From Rhizobium sp. ARZ01 (GTDB taxonomy: Bacteria > Pseudomonadota > Alphaproteobacteria > Rhizobiales > Rhizobiaceae), in the NCBI RefSeq assembly GCF_014851675.1, contig NZ_JACVAE010000001.1, positions 1,550,001 to 1,614,000 of the forward strand: DNA of 64,000 nt, given 5' to 3'. Position numbers and translations under genes: made by a program. This document shows, piece after piece, positions 1 through 9,986 of this stretch; within the stretch, counting starts at the first letter, position 1; the number at the start of each line of letters is the position of its first letter. A model generated the notes under the pieces. It worked only from the letters and a program-made list of their open reading frames with translations, made no database searches and was not told where the DNA came from.

Positions 1-189
1 CTTCCGCTCCTCGACGAGAACATCGAGCCTTGCCTGGCGGGTAATCCGATTGCGCTCGAATTGCTCCATCGCGCGAAGCCCGAAGCCGCCATGGATCGAA
101 TGATAGCTGAAATAGGAAAGAAAGGCGATTGTGATCGCCGGGACGACGAACCGGCCGAGCCGGCGTTGCTTGTGATGTTTGGTCCACAT
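1..189 (-). CDS. Septum formation initiator (FtsB/DivIC family), N-terminal part
   Basis: The first 63 codons of a minus-strand gene that runs off the left edge. The protein opens MWTKHHKQRR, has one hydrophobic segment (about residues 14-28, VVPAITIAFLSYF), then a short turn and the start of a charged coiled coil (MEQFERNRITRQARL). This basic tail, single membrane span and coiled coil is the FtsB/DivIC layout. Family members sit in the inner membrane and help assemble the division septum. The gene follows eno on the same strand, as I recall for rhizobia, where it lies between eno and pdhA. A GGAG ribosome site lies just before the ATG. The C-terminal half is outside the window. Confidence 0.85.
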   Translation of the reverse strand, partial: MWTKHHKQRRLGRFVVPAITIAFLSYFSYHSIHGGFGLRAMEQFERNRITRQARLDVLVEERK

Positions 190-322
190 GGAGGAGCCTC
201 GATACGCAGTACTCGTGTACTTTAGCGTCGATCAGTTAACCGAGCGTTGACCATGATGGAGATGTCGAGAGTGTACCTGGGACCGCTGCGAACGCTCGAC
301 TGCCCCTTGGGGCCGTTCGGCC

Positions 323-358
323 AAAAAAATACCCTCCCCTCGTATGCGAGGAGAGGGC
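323..358 (-). terminator. Rho-independent terminator after eno
   Basis: On the minus strand, about 30 bases past the eno stop, a GC-rich hairpin (ccctcccctcg / cgaggagaggg with a TATG loop, 332-357) is followed by a T-rich run, seen as a seven-A run at 323-329 on the plus strand. It should end eno transcription before the divIC-like gene, which would then need its own promoter in 190-322. Confidence 0.85.
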
Positions 359-388
359 CTGATATCCGCTTGAATTCAAGCGATGGAC

Positions 389-1681
<1,293 letters not shown>

Positions 1682-1866
1682 CTAGGTGTGAAAGGAAGCT
1701 TGGGCCTGTTTACTGCAAAGGTCGGAAATTACAATGGCGCCGCCCGACGGCGACCGCCAACTGCGCGATCGACATGAAAATTCATGCAAGTCAGGTTCCT
1801 GGCTGCATGGCCGGCGGCATCGATGACGCCGCCGATCGGCCCGGCCCGGGTAGCTGCGCAACGCTA

Positions 1867-2709
1867 TCAGGCCGCCTTGGCGATAGCGTCCATGGCAAGC
1901 AGCTTTTCCAAAAGCCGCGGCATGTCTTTCAGATAAACCATATTCGGGCCATCGCAAGGCGCATTGTCCGGGTCCTCGTGGGTCTCAACGAAGAGGCCTG
2001 CAATGCCAACGGCTACGGCCGCACGTGCCAGTGTTTCCACAAACTCGCGCTGACCGCCGGAGGAGCCACCCTGCCCGCCGGGCTGCTGCACCGAATGGGT
2101 CGCGTCGAAGACAACAGGCGCGCCAAGCGAGGCCATGATCGGCAACGAGCGCATGTCGGAGACGAGTGTGTTGTAGCCGAAGGAGGCGCCGCGCTCGCAC
2201 AGGAGCACGTTCGGATTGCCGCTCTCGGTGAGCTTCGCCAGCACGTTCTTCATGTCCCAGGGCGCCAGGAACTGCCCCTTTTTGACGTTGATGACACGGC
2301 CGGTCTTGGCGGCGGCAACGAGCAGGTCGGTCTGGCGCGACAGGAAGGCGGGAATCTGCAGGACGTCGACGGTTGGCGCGACGAGGCCACACTGCTCTTC
2401 CGAATGCACATCCGTCACCACGGGAAAGCCATATTCCTTCTTGAGGTCTGCAAAGACCTCCATCGCCTTCTCAAGGCCGATGCCGCGTTCGGCCGAAAGC
2501 GAGGTCCGGTTCGCCTTGTCGAAGGAAGACTTGTAGACCAGACCGAGCCCGAGCACGCGGCACATCTCCACGAGCTGTCCGGCCACAGTAAAGGCGTGGT
2601 CGCGGCTTTCCATCTGGCAGGGGCCAGCGATCAGGGTGAACCGGTCCTTCTGCGAGAAGACGACCTTGCCCGAGCCTTCTCCGGCGGTGACGATTGCGTT
2701 CGTTTCCAT
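1867..2709 (-). CDS. kdsA: 3-deoxy-8-phosphooctulonate synthase (KDO-8-P synthase)
   Basis: Condenses phosphoenolpyruvate with arabinose 5-phosphate to make KDO-8-phosphate for the lipopolysaccharide inner core. The protein has the family's [15 protein letters not shown] near the N terminus, the [12 protein letters not shown] segment, DVHSEEQ, and the GQFLAPWDM and [11 protein letters not shown] segments. A longer frame extends upstream to 2832, but it overlaps the VOC gene. I chose the ATG at 2709 because it gives 280 residues, the usual length, and has a GGAGA site overlapping the end of the VOC gene. Only one base separates the VOC stop codon from this start, so translation is probably coupled. 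Confidence 0.97.
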   Translation of the reverse strand: METNAIVTAGEGSGKVVFSQKDRFTLIAGPCQMESRDHAFTVAGQLVEMCRVLGLGLVYKSSFDKANRTSLSAERGIGLEKAMEVFADLKKEYGFPVVTDVHSEEQCGLVAPTVDVLQIPAFLSRQTDLLVAAAKTGRVINVKKGQFLAPWDMKNVLAKLTESGNPNVLLCERGASFGYNTLVSDMRSLPIMASLGAPVVFDATHSVQQPGGQGGSSGGQREFVETLARAAVAVGIAGLFVETHEDPDNAPCDGPNMVYLKDMPRLLEKLLAMDAIAKAA

Positions 2710-2710
2710 G

Positions 2711-3601
2711 TCATTCTCCAAAGACGAAAAGGGCACCCTGCCCTGGAGCGGGCGCGACAAACAGGCGATCGCCGCGTTCGGTGAATTCAATGCCGTTACT
2801 CTTAAAATGGCGCCGGCAATGCGCCAGGTCATTGACGCGTAGGACGACCGCCTCGCCTTTCAGGCCGCGATCCATCACAGCGGTCTCGACGCCGTAGAAA
2901 CCGAGCATACCGGCGCCGTTCAGTACCGTGATCCGCCCACGGGGCGTTTGCACGCTCATGCCGAACGAATGCGCCTCGACTTCGCGCCCGTCAGTTGCAA
3001 GCTGGATGAGATACTGGAAGTCCGTCGGATTTTGCTCCGAAAGCACGATCTCGGAAAGTGCTACGACGCCATTTGGGTGTTCCTCCAGCGCCTTACGGTC
3101 GGAAGGCAAAGAGATAACCCGCTGCGAGGCAAAGAAAAAGAAATCCGGAGCACGCATGTCTACTGCAAACGCCAGGCGGAAACTGCCGGTGCCGCTCTGA
3201 CCGTCCGGAAGGAGCATGTCACGCGAAAATTCCAGTACTTCGCCCGCCGAGAAGCCTGCCGCCGCGTAGCGTTCGTCATCGCCCCACGCATCGTCGGTCG
3301 CCATGGCGACGGCGGAAAAGCCATCCACGCTACGCCGAAAGCGAAACGCCTGATCCCGCGCAACGAAAACGTTTCCGGCACGCGCCGCAGCCTCACATTC
3401 CTCCCGGTTTGCGATTCCGAGCGGCTCGAGGTAGGTCCCGTCCTTCAGAAACACGCAACAATTTTCCGTTCCGAAAGGATGGCGCGCATCGGCGGCGACG
3501 GTAAACCCAAGCTGCGTCAGCCGCTTGCGTGCGACGGACAGATCGCCAACGGGCAGAACCAGGTGATCGATCGGTCGTGGCGTCGTTGGCTTCGCGTTCA
3601 T
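2711..3601 (-). CDS. VOC family (glyoxalase-like) protein
   Basis: A 296-residue protein of the vicinal-oxygen-chelate superfamily, glyoxalase-like type. The N terminus has the typical [23 protein letters not shown] pattern (His at about residue 13), and a second beta-alpha-beta unit follows in the middle. The substrate cannot be told from sequence; many members bind a metal and act on small carbonyl or aromatic compounds. It is the first gene of a tight pair with kdsA (one-base gap), so the two are surely co-transcribed, though a role in KDO metabolism is only inference. Confidence 0.85.
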   Translation of the reverse strand: MNAKPTTPRPIDHLVLPVGDLSVARKRLTQLGFTVAADARHPFGTENCCVFLKDGTYLEPLGIANREECEAAARAGNVFVARDQAFRFRRSVDGFSAVAMATDDAWGDDERYAAAGFSAGEVLEFSRDMLLPDGQSGTGSFRLAFAVDMRAPDFFFFASQRVISLPSDRKALEEHPNGVVALSEIVLSEQNPTDFQYLIQLATDGREVEAHSFGMSVQTPRGRITVLNGAGMLGFYGVETAVMDRGLKGEAVVLRVNDLAHCRRHFKSNGIEFTERGDRLFVAPAPGQGALFVFGE

Positions 3602-3966
3602 GGCTGGATCCGGGCTTTCTATCCGGCGGTGCTTTGCCCTTTTTGGCGCGGCATTGCAAGAGCGACCGCCGGCGCGGCCGCGGGAGGACGGCCCGTGGGC
3701 GCAATCCTGCCGTAACGTGAGGGCGCAATGGAACAGCCTTAGTGTGAAAAAAGTTGTTAATTACTCTTAACAGGCACCGCTGACGGCCGCCACCATTTTG
3801 ACAAGATTGCCCGGAGCGTCTTACCTGCCGGTTGAAGTCAATGACATCGCCGCCCGTTCTGAAGATGCTGAAATACCGAAATATTTAAGCAATTTGAAGC
3901 CGCTGGGAAGTGTAGTCGAAGGCTGCAGGAATTTTGACTTTTGGACCCGGGGCTCAAGGGATGGTC
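3602..3966. promoter_or_regulatory. Divergent intergenic region
   Basis: A 365-base spacer between the minus-strand VOC/kdsA unit and the plus-strand block starting at 3967, so it should carry promoters in both directions. I see an AT-rich stretch around 3745-3775 with two TTAA boxes six bases apart. It resembles a CtrA site but has the wrong spacing (seven expected). A clear AAGGG ribosome site lies at 3956-3960. No gene is evident. Confidence 0.5.
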
Positions 3967-5520
3967 ATGAGTTTTTTTCGTCGCAGTGAAGACAACGGCA
4001 AATTTGCGGCCACCAAATATGGCGCCGAGCAATCGAGGGCAAGCGGACGTCCCGTTTCTTCGTCGCCGGCCCAGGACAGCGCTCCCGCGGCACTTCCGGA
4101 ACCAATTGACTACGAAGCATTCGGTCTGGCGCTGGAAGAGAACAAGCAATCATCCGAAGAGCTCGTCGCCAGCCTCGCCTTCGTGCAGGATCGGGTCTCG
4201 ACATTGCTTGGCGCACATTCCCGTTCGCTGAACGAGGTCGGGACACTTCGCTCCGAATGCACACGTCTCGGTTCGCTGCTTGAATATGAGAGCACCACGC
4301 GGCGCAAACTCGATCAGGAAAACGGACGCCTGACGAACGAGAACAGGGATGTTCGGACCGACAACGCCCAGCTTCGGGTCGAGATCGAGGCGGTCCGGCA
4401 GGAATTCGTCAAGCTCCAGGCCCTCCATGGCGTGACCTGCGAGGAGCTCTCTATCATCGAGGCGCGTCTGGCCGACGCGGAGCGCGAACTGTCCGACAGA
4501 AGCGGCCAGTTCGATGAGGCAACCGCCCTGATGAAGCGGACTCAGCATGAAATCGAAGCACGAAGCCGCGAACTCGCGGCCATGCGCGAGAAACTCGATG
4601 TCGAGTCGACCGCGCACCAACTGCTGATCGAAACGTCACGCCGCGAAAGCAGCGCCCAGGCGCGCGAACTCACCCGCCTTAACGAAGAGAAAAACCAGAT
4701 CAAGCACACGCTGTCTCAGCAAGAGACCCTCGTTCGCAGCCTGCATGCGGGTACGGCCGGACTCCGTCAGGAGATTTCGGTTCTGGAGGAAAAGAACCGG
4801 CATCTGGAAGAAGAGCTTGAGGGGATCCAGAACTCTACCGCACTCCAGATCTCTCACATGAACACACGCCAGGAAGCGCTTGGTTCAAAAGCAGAATTGG
4901 CCGAGAAGTTGCTTGCGACCGCGAACGGTCGCAACCGCATGACGGACGAGGAGCTGCGGACAACACGCGCGGAGCTGAAGCGGTTGAAGTCGGACCTGCA
5001 ATCCACCACTGCTCGTTCCGAGCGGCTGGCCGAGGAGTTGTCGCGCACGCGCGCGTCCGGCGGAGAAAGCGAGAATGCGCGCCGAGATCTAGCCGCACAG
5101 AATAATGAAATGGCGCTGAAATTGCGCGAACTGGAAGGGCTGCGCAACCAACGTGAACGGGACTGGGACGAGTCGCGTCGCGACATGGAGACGCGCTCCG
5201 AGTCGGATCGGCACGAAATCGGACAGTTGCGGACGAGCCTCGAGATCGCCAAGTCGGAAATTCGCCAGCTTCGCACCGAACGGGCGATCCTGACGGGCCA
5301 GCTCGAAGCCGCCCGCGGTGAACGCTTGAGCACGCCCCCCTCCTACCGCCAGGATGACGAAATGGAGCAGTCGCTTCAGGCTGCCCGGAATGCAGCCACC
5401 CAACCGGTCATCGACATATCGGAAAAAGCTCTGCGCTCCCGTATCAATTCGGGCAGCGCGACAGCAATCGGTGACAGACTGCAGACGATGGATGTCAGCG
5501 AGTTGCCGCCGGCCGAATAA
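3967..5520 (+). CDS. Long coiled-coil protein, function unknown
   Basis: I do not recognise a specific family. From the ATG at 3967 the product is 517 residues: a short basic start (MSFFRRSEDNGKF), a Ser/Ala/Pro-rich linker to about residue 45, then almost unbroken heptad-rich Glu/Arg/Leu/Gln coiled coil to about residue 460, and a tail ending in SELPPAE. No signal peptide or membrane span is seen, so it is probably cytoplasmic, perhaps filament-forming or a scaffold. ATGs at 3961 and 3967 are both in frame. The AAGGG at 3956-3960 is correctly spaced only for 3967. It opens the plus-strand block; a hairpin follows, so it may be a separate transcript. Confidence 0.85.
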   Translation: MSFFRRSEDNGKFAATKYGAEQSRASGRPVSSSPAQDSAPAALPEPIDYEAFGLALEENKQSSEELVASLAFVQDRVSTLLGAHSRSLNEVGTLRSECTRLGSLLEYESTTRRKLDQENGRLTNENRDVRTDNAQLRVEIEAVRQEFVKLQALHGVTCEELSIIEARLADAERELSDRSGQFDEATALMKRTQHEIEARSRELAAMREKLDVESTAHQLLIETSRRESSAQARELTRLNEEKNQIKHTLSQQETLVRSLHAGTAGLRQEISVLEEKNRHLEEELEGIQNSTALQISHMNTRQEALGSKAELAEKLLATANGRNRMTDEELRTTRAELKRLKSDLQSTTARSERLAEELSRTRASGGESENARRDLAAQNNEMALKLRELEGLRNQRERDWDESRRDMETRSESDRHEIGQLRTSLEIAKSEIRQLRTERAILTGQLEAARGERLSTPPSYRQDDEMEQSLQAARNAATQPVIDISEKALRSRINSGSATAIGDRLQTMDVSELPPAE

Positions 5521-5527
5521 GCCGGAT

Positions 5528-5560
5528 CGCCGGCGGGGGACATGATGTTTTCCGCCGGCG
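5528..5560 (+). terminator. Hairpin after the coiled-coil gene
   Basis: A perfect nine-base inverted repeat (cgccggcgg / ccgccggcg) with a 15-base loop begins eight bases after the stop codon. There is no T run after it, so it is a weak or Rho-assisted terminator, or an mRNA-end stem. Confidence 0.45.
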
Positions 5561-5665
5561 ACTATGGAATTGATCGCGGTGCGGTATCGTCCCTTCGACG
5601 AATGGTCGCTTGCGAAACGAATCGCTATGGTTGCGCTCTACCTCGTGTTTGCCGATGGTCGAACC

Positions 5666-6406
5666 ATGCTGATCGCCGTTCTTTCAGACATCCATGCCAA
5701 CCGCGAGGCCTTCGAGGCGGTGCTGGCTGCGTCCAAGTCCGCGGGCACTGCTCGGCTTGTGATCCTCGGCGATCTTGTCGGCTACGGCGCCGATCCTGCA
5801 TGGTGCACGGACCAGGCTATGGAACTGGCGGAAAGAGGCGCAATCATCTTGTGCGGCAATCATGATCAGGCGGTCTCGGATACGTCGACAAGAATGAACG
5901 CAACGGCTGCGGTGGCATTGGACTGGACGCGACGCCAACTCGGCGAGAAGGCGCGCACCTTTCTGGCAAACCTGCCTATGGAAGTGTGTGACGCGGACCG
6001 CCGCTATGTTCATGCAGAGGCGAGTGCGCCGGACCGCTGGAACTATGTTCTGGGCACTGCGGACGCCGATGCTCACTTCGCAGCCTGTGCCGAACGTGTC
6101 AGCTTCTGCGGCCATGTGCATGTCCCAGCACTTTACTGCACCGGCCCCACGAACAGGGTAACTCTGTTCGAACCGCAGGATGCCACGCCGATACCGCTCC
6201 TGCCGCAACGCAAGTGGCTGGCCGTTGTCGGATCGGTGGGACAACCGCGCGACGGCAACCCGGCAGCAGCTTTCTGTCTGCTAGATACAGGAAGCAACGA
6301 GCTTCGTTTCATGCGCGTGCCGTACGATGTTGAGCTGGCCTCCGAGAAGATCCGTGCGGCCGGCTTGCCCCGCTCGCTTGCGGATCGGCTTCTGGAAGGG
6401 CGCTGA
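5666..6406 (+). CDS. Metallophosphoesterase
   Basis: A 246-residue calcineurin-like phosphoesterase with all the metal-binding blocks: SDIHAN (Asp8, His10), GDLVGYG (Asp36), GNHD (residues 64-67) and GHVH near residue 155. Compact members of this type are phosphodiesterases or phosphoprotein phosphatases; the substrate is unknown. The open frame begins at 5564, but I chose the ATG at 5666 because it starts directly at the conserved LIAVLSDIH strand. The stop codon is four bases before the kinase/Usp gene, so they are one transcript. A kinase beside a phosphoesterase suggests opposing activities, which is inference. Confidence 0.85.
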   Translation: MLIAVLSDIHANREAFEAVLAASKSAGTARLVILGDLVGYGADPAWCTDQAMELAERGAIILCGNHDQAVSDTSTRMNATAAVALDWTRRQLGEKARTFLANLPMEVCDADRRYVHAEASAPDRWNYVLGTADADAHFAACAERVSFCGHVHVPALYCTGPTNRVTLFEPQDATPIPLLPQRKWLAVVGSVGQPRDGNPAAAFCLLDTGSNELRFMRVPYDVELASEKIRAAGLPRSLADRLLEGR

Positions 6407-6410
6407 AACC

Positions 6411-7874
6411 ATGTCAAACGGCCGCGTCCGTACCGGAGACATCGTGGACGGCTTCACAATCGGCGAACTTGCCCACACCGGAGGCATGGCCCGTCTCTGG
6501 AGCGTGACCCGTCCCGACATTGATTTTCCGCTCCTCATGAAGATCCCGATGCTCGGTGAAGGCGATGACCCGGCAGCCATCGTCAGCTTCGAGATGGAAC
6601 AGATGATCCTTCCGCGGCTTGCGGGACCGCACGTGCCGCGTTTTGTTGCCAACGGCGATTTCTCCACATTGCCCTATATCGTCATGGAGCGTGTCTCGGG
6701 TGCTTCCCTCGCCCCGCTGGCAGAGCGCCTGCCTCTGCCGTCCGGCGAAGTGGCAGACATCGGCGCGAGTATCGCGATGGCCTTGGATGCGCTTCATCGC
6801 CAGCACGTTGTCCATCTCGATGTGAAGCCCGGCAACGTGTTGATGCGCGAAACCGGCGAAGCAGTGCTGATCGACTATGGCCTTGCTCGGCACAACCTTT
6901 TACCGGATCTGATGCAGGAAGAGTTTCGCCTACCTTACGGTACAGCGCCCTACATGGCGCCGGAACAGGTCCTCGGCAAGCGCCATGATTACCGTAGCGA
7001 TATCTTCGCCCTAGGCGCATTGATGTATTTCTTCGCCACCGGCGAGCATCCGTTCGGTGATCCTCAGCGCCTCAAGGGGCTGAAGCGGCGGCTGTGGCGC
7101 GACCCCTGGCCACCACGCACCCGCAACAATGCCATGCCGGAGGCATTGCAGGAGGTCATCTTGCGCTGTCTTGAGGTCAATCCAGCCTGGCGATATCTGA
7201 CCGCGGCTGAACTCGCGACCGATCTCCAGGACCTGTCGCGCGTCAAATTGACGACCCGGTCGATGAAAATGAAGCGGGACCCTTGTCTTGAAGTGATCCG
7301 GCGCCGCTTCAATCCCATTCCGATCGAAACCTTGACCCCACAAGCGGATGCCAAACGGCAGGCCGAACCGCGGATGGTTGTCGTTGCACTTGATCTTGGC
7401 GGATCGACCGAAGCCACGGCGGGGCTACTTCGACGCACCGTCGGCGACATCGTGGAGGCAATGCCTGGCGCTCGCATCGCCTGCCTGAGCGTGCTGCGGA
7501 TCAATCGCGTCGCAATCGACACGTCGCTCGACGAATCCGGCCGCAACAAGCGTGTCATGCGGCTTACCGAATTGAACGCCTGGGCGGCACCGCTGAAGGC
7601 GCGCGGCGGCCCGATTACATTTCACGTGCTAGAGGCCGTTTCGCCGGCCGATGCGATCCTCGAATTTGCCCGGCAGAACCGTGTCGACCACATCGTCATG
7701 GGAGCTCGCAGTGAATCACGAATGCGCTCCATGCTTGGCAGCGTCTCGGGGGCCGTCGCTGCCCACGCCCCCTGCACGGTCACGGTGGTTCGGGAGCGTT
7801 TCGAGGGCGAGGAGATGGAGCCGGCTGACGGTGAGTTGCCTGAAGGGCCAGTCGCATCGCGTGAGGCGGAATAA
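6411..7874 (+). CDS. Ser/Thr protein kinase fused to a universal stress (UspA) domain
   Basis: A 487-residue two-domain protein. Residues 10-280 form a Hanks-type kinase: Gly-rich loop HTGGMARLW, ATP Lys44 in LLMKIPM, catalytic loop HLDVKPGN (Asp137), DYG in place of DFG (Asp155), and MAPE at 182-185. Residues from about 325 form a UspA domain beginning MVVVALDLGG and ending with the nucleotide-loop pattern MGARSESRMRSMLGSVS. No membrane span is seen, so it should be cytoplasmic, unlike PASTA kinases. All catalytic residues are kept, so activity is likely; targets are unknown. It is preceded by GGAAGGG and sits between a metallophosphoesterase and lipid genes. The same domain pair is known in other proteobacteria. 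Confidence 0.9.
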   Translation: MSNGRVRTGDIVDGFTIGELAHTGGMARLWSVTRPDIDFPLLMKIPMLGEGDDPAAIVSFEMEQMILPRLAGPHVPRFVANGDFSTLPYIVMERVSGASLAPLAERLPLPSGEVADIGASIAMALDALHRQHVVHLDVKPGNVLMRETGEAVLIDYGLARHNLLPDLMQEEFRLPYGTAPYMAPEQVLGKRHDYRSDIFALGALMYFFATGEHPFGDPQRLKGLKRRLWRDPWPPRTRNNAMPEALQEVILRCLEVNPAWRYLTAAELATDLQDLSRVKLTTRSMKMKRDPCLEVIRRRFNPIPIETLTPQADAKRQAEPRMVVVALDLGGSTEATAGLLRRTVGDIVEAMPGARIACLSVLRINRVAIDTSLDESGRNKRVMRLTELNAWAAPLKARGGPITFHVLEAVSPADAILEFARQNRVDHIVMGARSESRMRSMLGSVSGAVAAHAPCTVTVVRERFEGEEMEPADGELPEGPVASREAE

Positions 7875-7894
7875 ACCACATTCTCGAAACGTAA

Positions 7895-8650
7895 ATGACA
7901 GTATCCGCCGGCCTCGGTGGATCGGGCAAGAAACCAGAACTGGCAGACTTTCAAATCGTGGCAACCACCCGGACATCCTTCGACATACCTGACAGGGCGC
8001 AAAACGCCGGCCGCTCGATTGCCGCCGGCCCGGTTGCAACCCTCATCCTCCTCTTTGCCCGGGCAATCACGGCCGTGCGTGCCATCTGGTCTGAGGACGG
8101 TCCGCCATCGCGGCAATGCGTCTACTTCGCCAATCACAGCAGTCATGGCGATTTCATCCTGATCTGGACCGTCCTGCCACCGCGCCTGCGTCGGCAGACG
8201 CGGCCGGTGGCCGCTGCCGAGTATTGGCTGAAGTCGAAGCTGAACCGTTTCATCGGCCGCGATGTGTTCAACGCCGTTCTGATAGAGCGAAACAGGGAGG
8301 CGCGCAGCGAGGATCCGGTCGGCAGGATGGCACAGACCCTTGATGAGGGCGCTTCGCTGATCCTCTTTCCCGAAGGCACCCGCAACGAGACTGCCGACAC
8401 GCTGCTTCCCTTCAAGAGCGGCCTTTTCCACCTGGCATCCGCTCGCCCCGAAGTCGATCTCGTTCCCGTGTGGATCAGCAATCTCAACCGGGTCATGCCG
8501 AAAGGCGAGATCATACCCATTCCCCTCATCTGCACCGTGACCTTTGGCAGCCCACTTCACATTCATCAAGGGGAAACAAAGGATGCGTTTCTCGACCGCG
8601 CCCGCACCGCACTGCTTGCACTGTCACCGCACTCGGACACTGCGGCATGA
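7895..8650 (+). CDS. 1-acyl-sn-glycerol-3-phosphate acyltransferase-like (PlsC family)
   Basis: A 251-residue acyltransferase with the family's block I NHSSHGD (His81, Asp86) and block III FPEGTR (158-163), plus a hydrophobic N-terminal helix near residues 44-60. Family members transfer an acyl chain to lysophosphatidic acid at the inner membrane, giving phosphatidic acid. The N-terminal 40 residues are poorly conserved and the ribosome site is weak, so the start is less certain. The stop overlaps the next start as ATGA, coupling it to the CdsA-like gene. It is probably a second copy beside a housekeeping plsC elsewhere, which is inference. Confidence 0.88.
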   Translation: MTVSAGLGGSGKKPELADFQIVATTRTSFDIPDRAQNAGRSIAAGPVATLILLFARAITAVRAIWSEDGPPSRQCVYFANHSSHGDFILIWTVLPPRLRRQTRPVAAAEYWLKSKLNRFIGRDVFNAVLIERNREARSEDPVGRMAQTLDEGASLILFPEGTRNETADTLLPFKSGLFHLASARPEVDLVPVWISNLNRVMPKGEIIPIPLICTVTFGSPLHIHQGETKDAFLDRARTALLALSPHSDTAA

Positions 8651-9597
8651 CTGAGACGCGCTCCGATCTCCTTGCCCTTGTCCTCGGCATTGGCCTCTTC
8701 CTCACGGTCGCCTCCCTGATCGGGCAGATCCTGCAGCGACGCCTGTCGCCGGATCGGTCGAACACGGCCATTGAGAACCTCAACGCGCGCATCCACGCCT
8801 GGTGGGTGATGGTGGCGCTGCTGGGCATCGCCTTTCTCGCAGGCCGCGCCGGCGTTATCATCCTCTTCGCCTTCTGTTCCTTTGCCGCCTTGCGTGAATT
8901 CGTGACGCTCACCAGCACCCGGCGCGCCGACCACTGGGCTCTCGCCGCCGCCTTCTTCGTTGTTCTGCCGGTACAGTACTATCTGGTCGCAACCGACTGG
9001 TATGGTCTCTACGCGATCTTCATCCCGGTCTATGCATTCCTGCTCACACCGATCATTGCCGTGCTGCGGGGCGACACGGAACGGTTTCTCGACCGGGTCG
9101 CCGAAGTCCAGTGGGCCCTGATGATCTGCGTCTTCTGCGTCTCGCATGTCCCGGCCCTTCTGACACTGCAGATCCCCGGTTACGAAGGTCGCAACGTCCT
9201 CCTGATCGCATTTCTGGTCATCGTCGTGCAGATGAGCGACGTGCTGCAGTATGTCTGGGGCAAGCTTTTCGGCCGGCACAAGATCGCACCAAAGCTGTCG
9301 CCGTCAAAGACGGTCGAAGGTTTCGTCGGCGGCGTGGCGAGTGCCACGCTGATCGGTGCGGCACTGTGGTGGATCACGCCGTTCACGCCCCTGCAGGCAG
9401 GACTGATGGCGCTCGTCATAACGTTGATGGGCTTCTTCGGCGGGCTTGTCATGTCTGCGATCAAGCGCGATCGCGGCGTGAAGGATTGGGGGCATATCGT
9501 CGAAGGACACGGCGGGCTGATTGACCGGCTGGATTCGGTCGTGTTCTCGGCCCCGATCTTCTTCCATATCGTGCGCTACTGGTGGTCCCTGACATGA
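8647..9597 (+). CDS. Phosphatidate cytidylyltransferase-like (CdsA family)
   Basis: A 316-residue polytopic membrane protein. The C-terminal CDP-diglyceride synthetase signature is intact at residues 270-297 (SAIKRDRGVKDWG then HGGLIDRLD). The enzyme makes CDP-diacylglycerol from phosphatidate and CTP, the step after PlsC. An upstream open frame extends to 8470 but lies inside plsC; the ATG at 8647 overlaps the plsC stop (ATGA). The stop in turn overlaps the next gene's ATG at 9594. A housekeeping cdsA would normally sit near uppS/dxr, so this looks like a specialised paralogue. Confidence 0.9.
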   Translation: MTETRSDLLALVLGIGLFLTVASLIGQILQRRLSPDRSNTAIENLNARIHAWWVMVALLGIAFLAGRAGVIILFAFCSFAALREFVTLTSTRRADHWALAAAFFVVLPVQYYLVATDWYGLYAIFIPVYAFLLTPIIAVLRGDTERFLDRVAEVQWALMICVFCVSHVPALLTLQIPGYEGRNVLLIAFLVIVVQMSDVLQYVWGKLFGRHKIAPKLSPSKTVEGFVGGVASATLIGAALWWITPFTPLQAGLMALVITLMGFFGGLVMSAIKRDRGVKDWGHIVEGHGGLIDRLDSVVFSAPIFFHIVRYWWSLT

Positions 9598-9986
9598 GCC
9601 TCCTGCGGCGATTGTCCAGCAGTAGTGCAACGCACATGGTGGTGGCGTTCCTGGCCATGGGCGGCTGGGCCGTCTTTGCCAACCGCGACCACGCAATGCC
9701 GCGGCCGCTCATCGCCGGCGTCGTGCAAGGCGCGCTTTCAGCCCTGATTACGCTGTTTCTCAAGTCGGTCATCGAACGCCTGGCGGCCCTTTTCGATGGG
9801 ACAGCCAGTCTCTGGGCACCGCCCCTGATCGCAATTGCCGCATCGTCGACGCTGCTCGTGTTGATCCATCTTCTCGCCGGGACGCCGGAGATCGCCCGCA
9901 CGGTCGCCTTGCCGTTGCTAGTGTCCTCGACCTATGCCGCCGCCTATAACTATACGCTTTATCTCCGGGAGCACCGCACACCATGA
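9594..9986 (+). CDS. Small polytopic membrane protein between CdsA and CDP-alcohol transferase
   Basis: A 130-residue protein with four predicted membrane spans (around residues 14-30, 39-58, 73-94 and 99-120), beginning MSLLRRLSSSSATHM. No enzyme motif is visible and I do not recognise the family. Its start overlaps the CdsA-like stop (ATGA) and its stop overlaps the next ATG (ATGA at 9983), so it is translated with its neighbours. It is likely an inner-membrane partner of the two lipid enzymes, by context only. Confidence 0.8.
   Translation: MSLLRRLSSSSATHMVVAFLAMGGWAVFANRDHAMPRPLIAGVVQGALSALITLFLKSVIERLAALFDGTASLWAPPLIAIAASSTLLVLIHLLAGTPEIARTVALPLLVSSTYAAAYNYTLYLREHRTP

Noticed and set aside
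1812..1834. Hairpin after kdsA as terminator
   Set aside because: Seven-base stem without T run; too weak to call, so kdsA-eno co-transcription cannot be excluded.
3758..3772. CtrA-like site (two TTAA boxes) upstream of the coiled-coil gene
   Set aside because: Spacing is six bases instead of seven, so I could not support it as a CtrA box.
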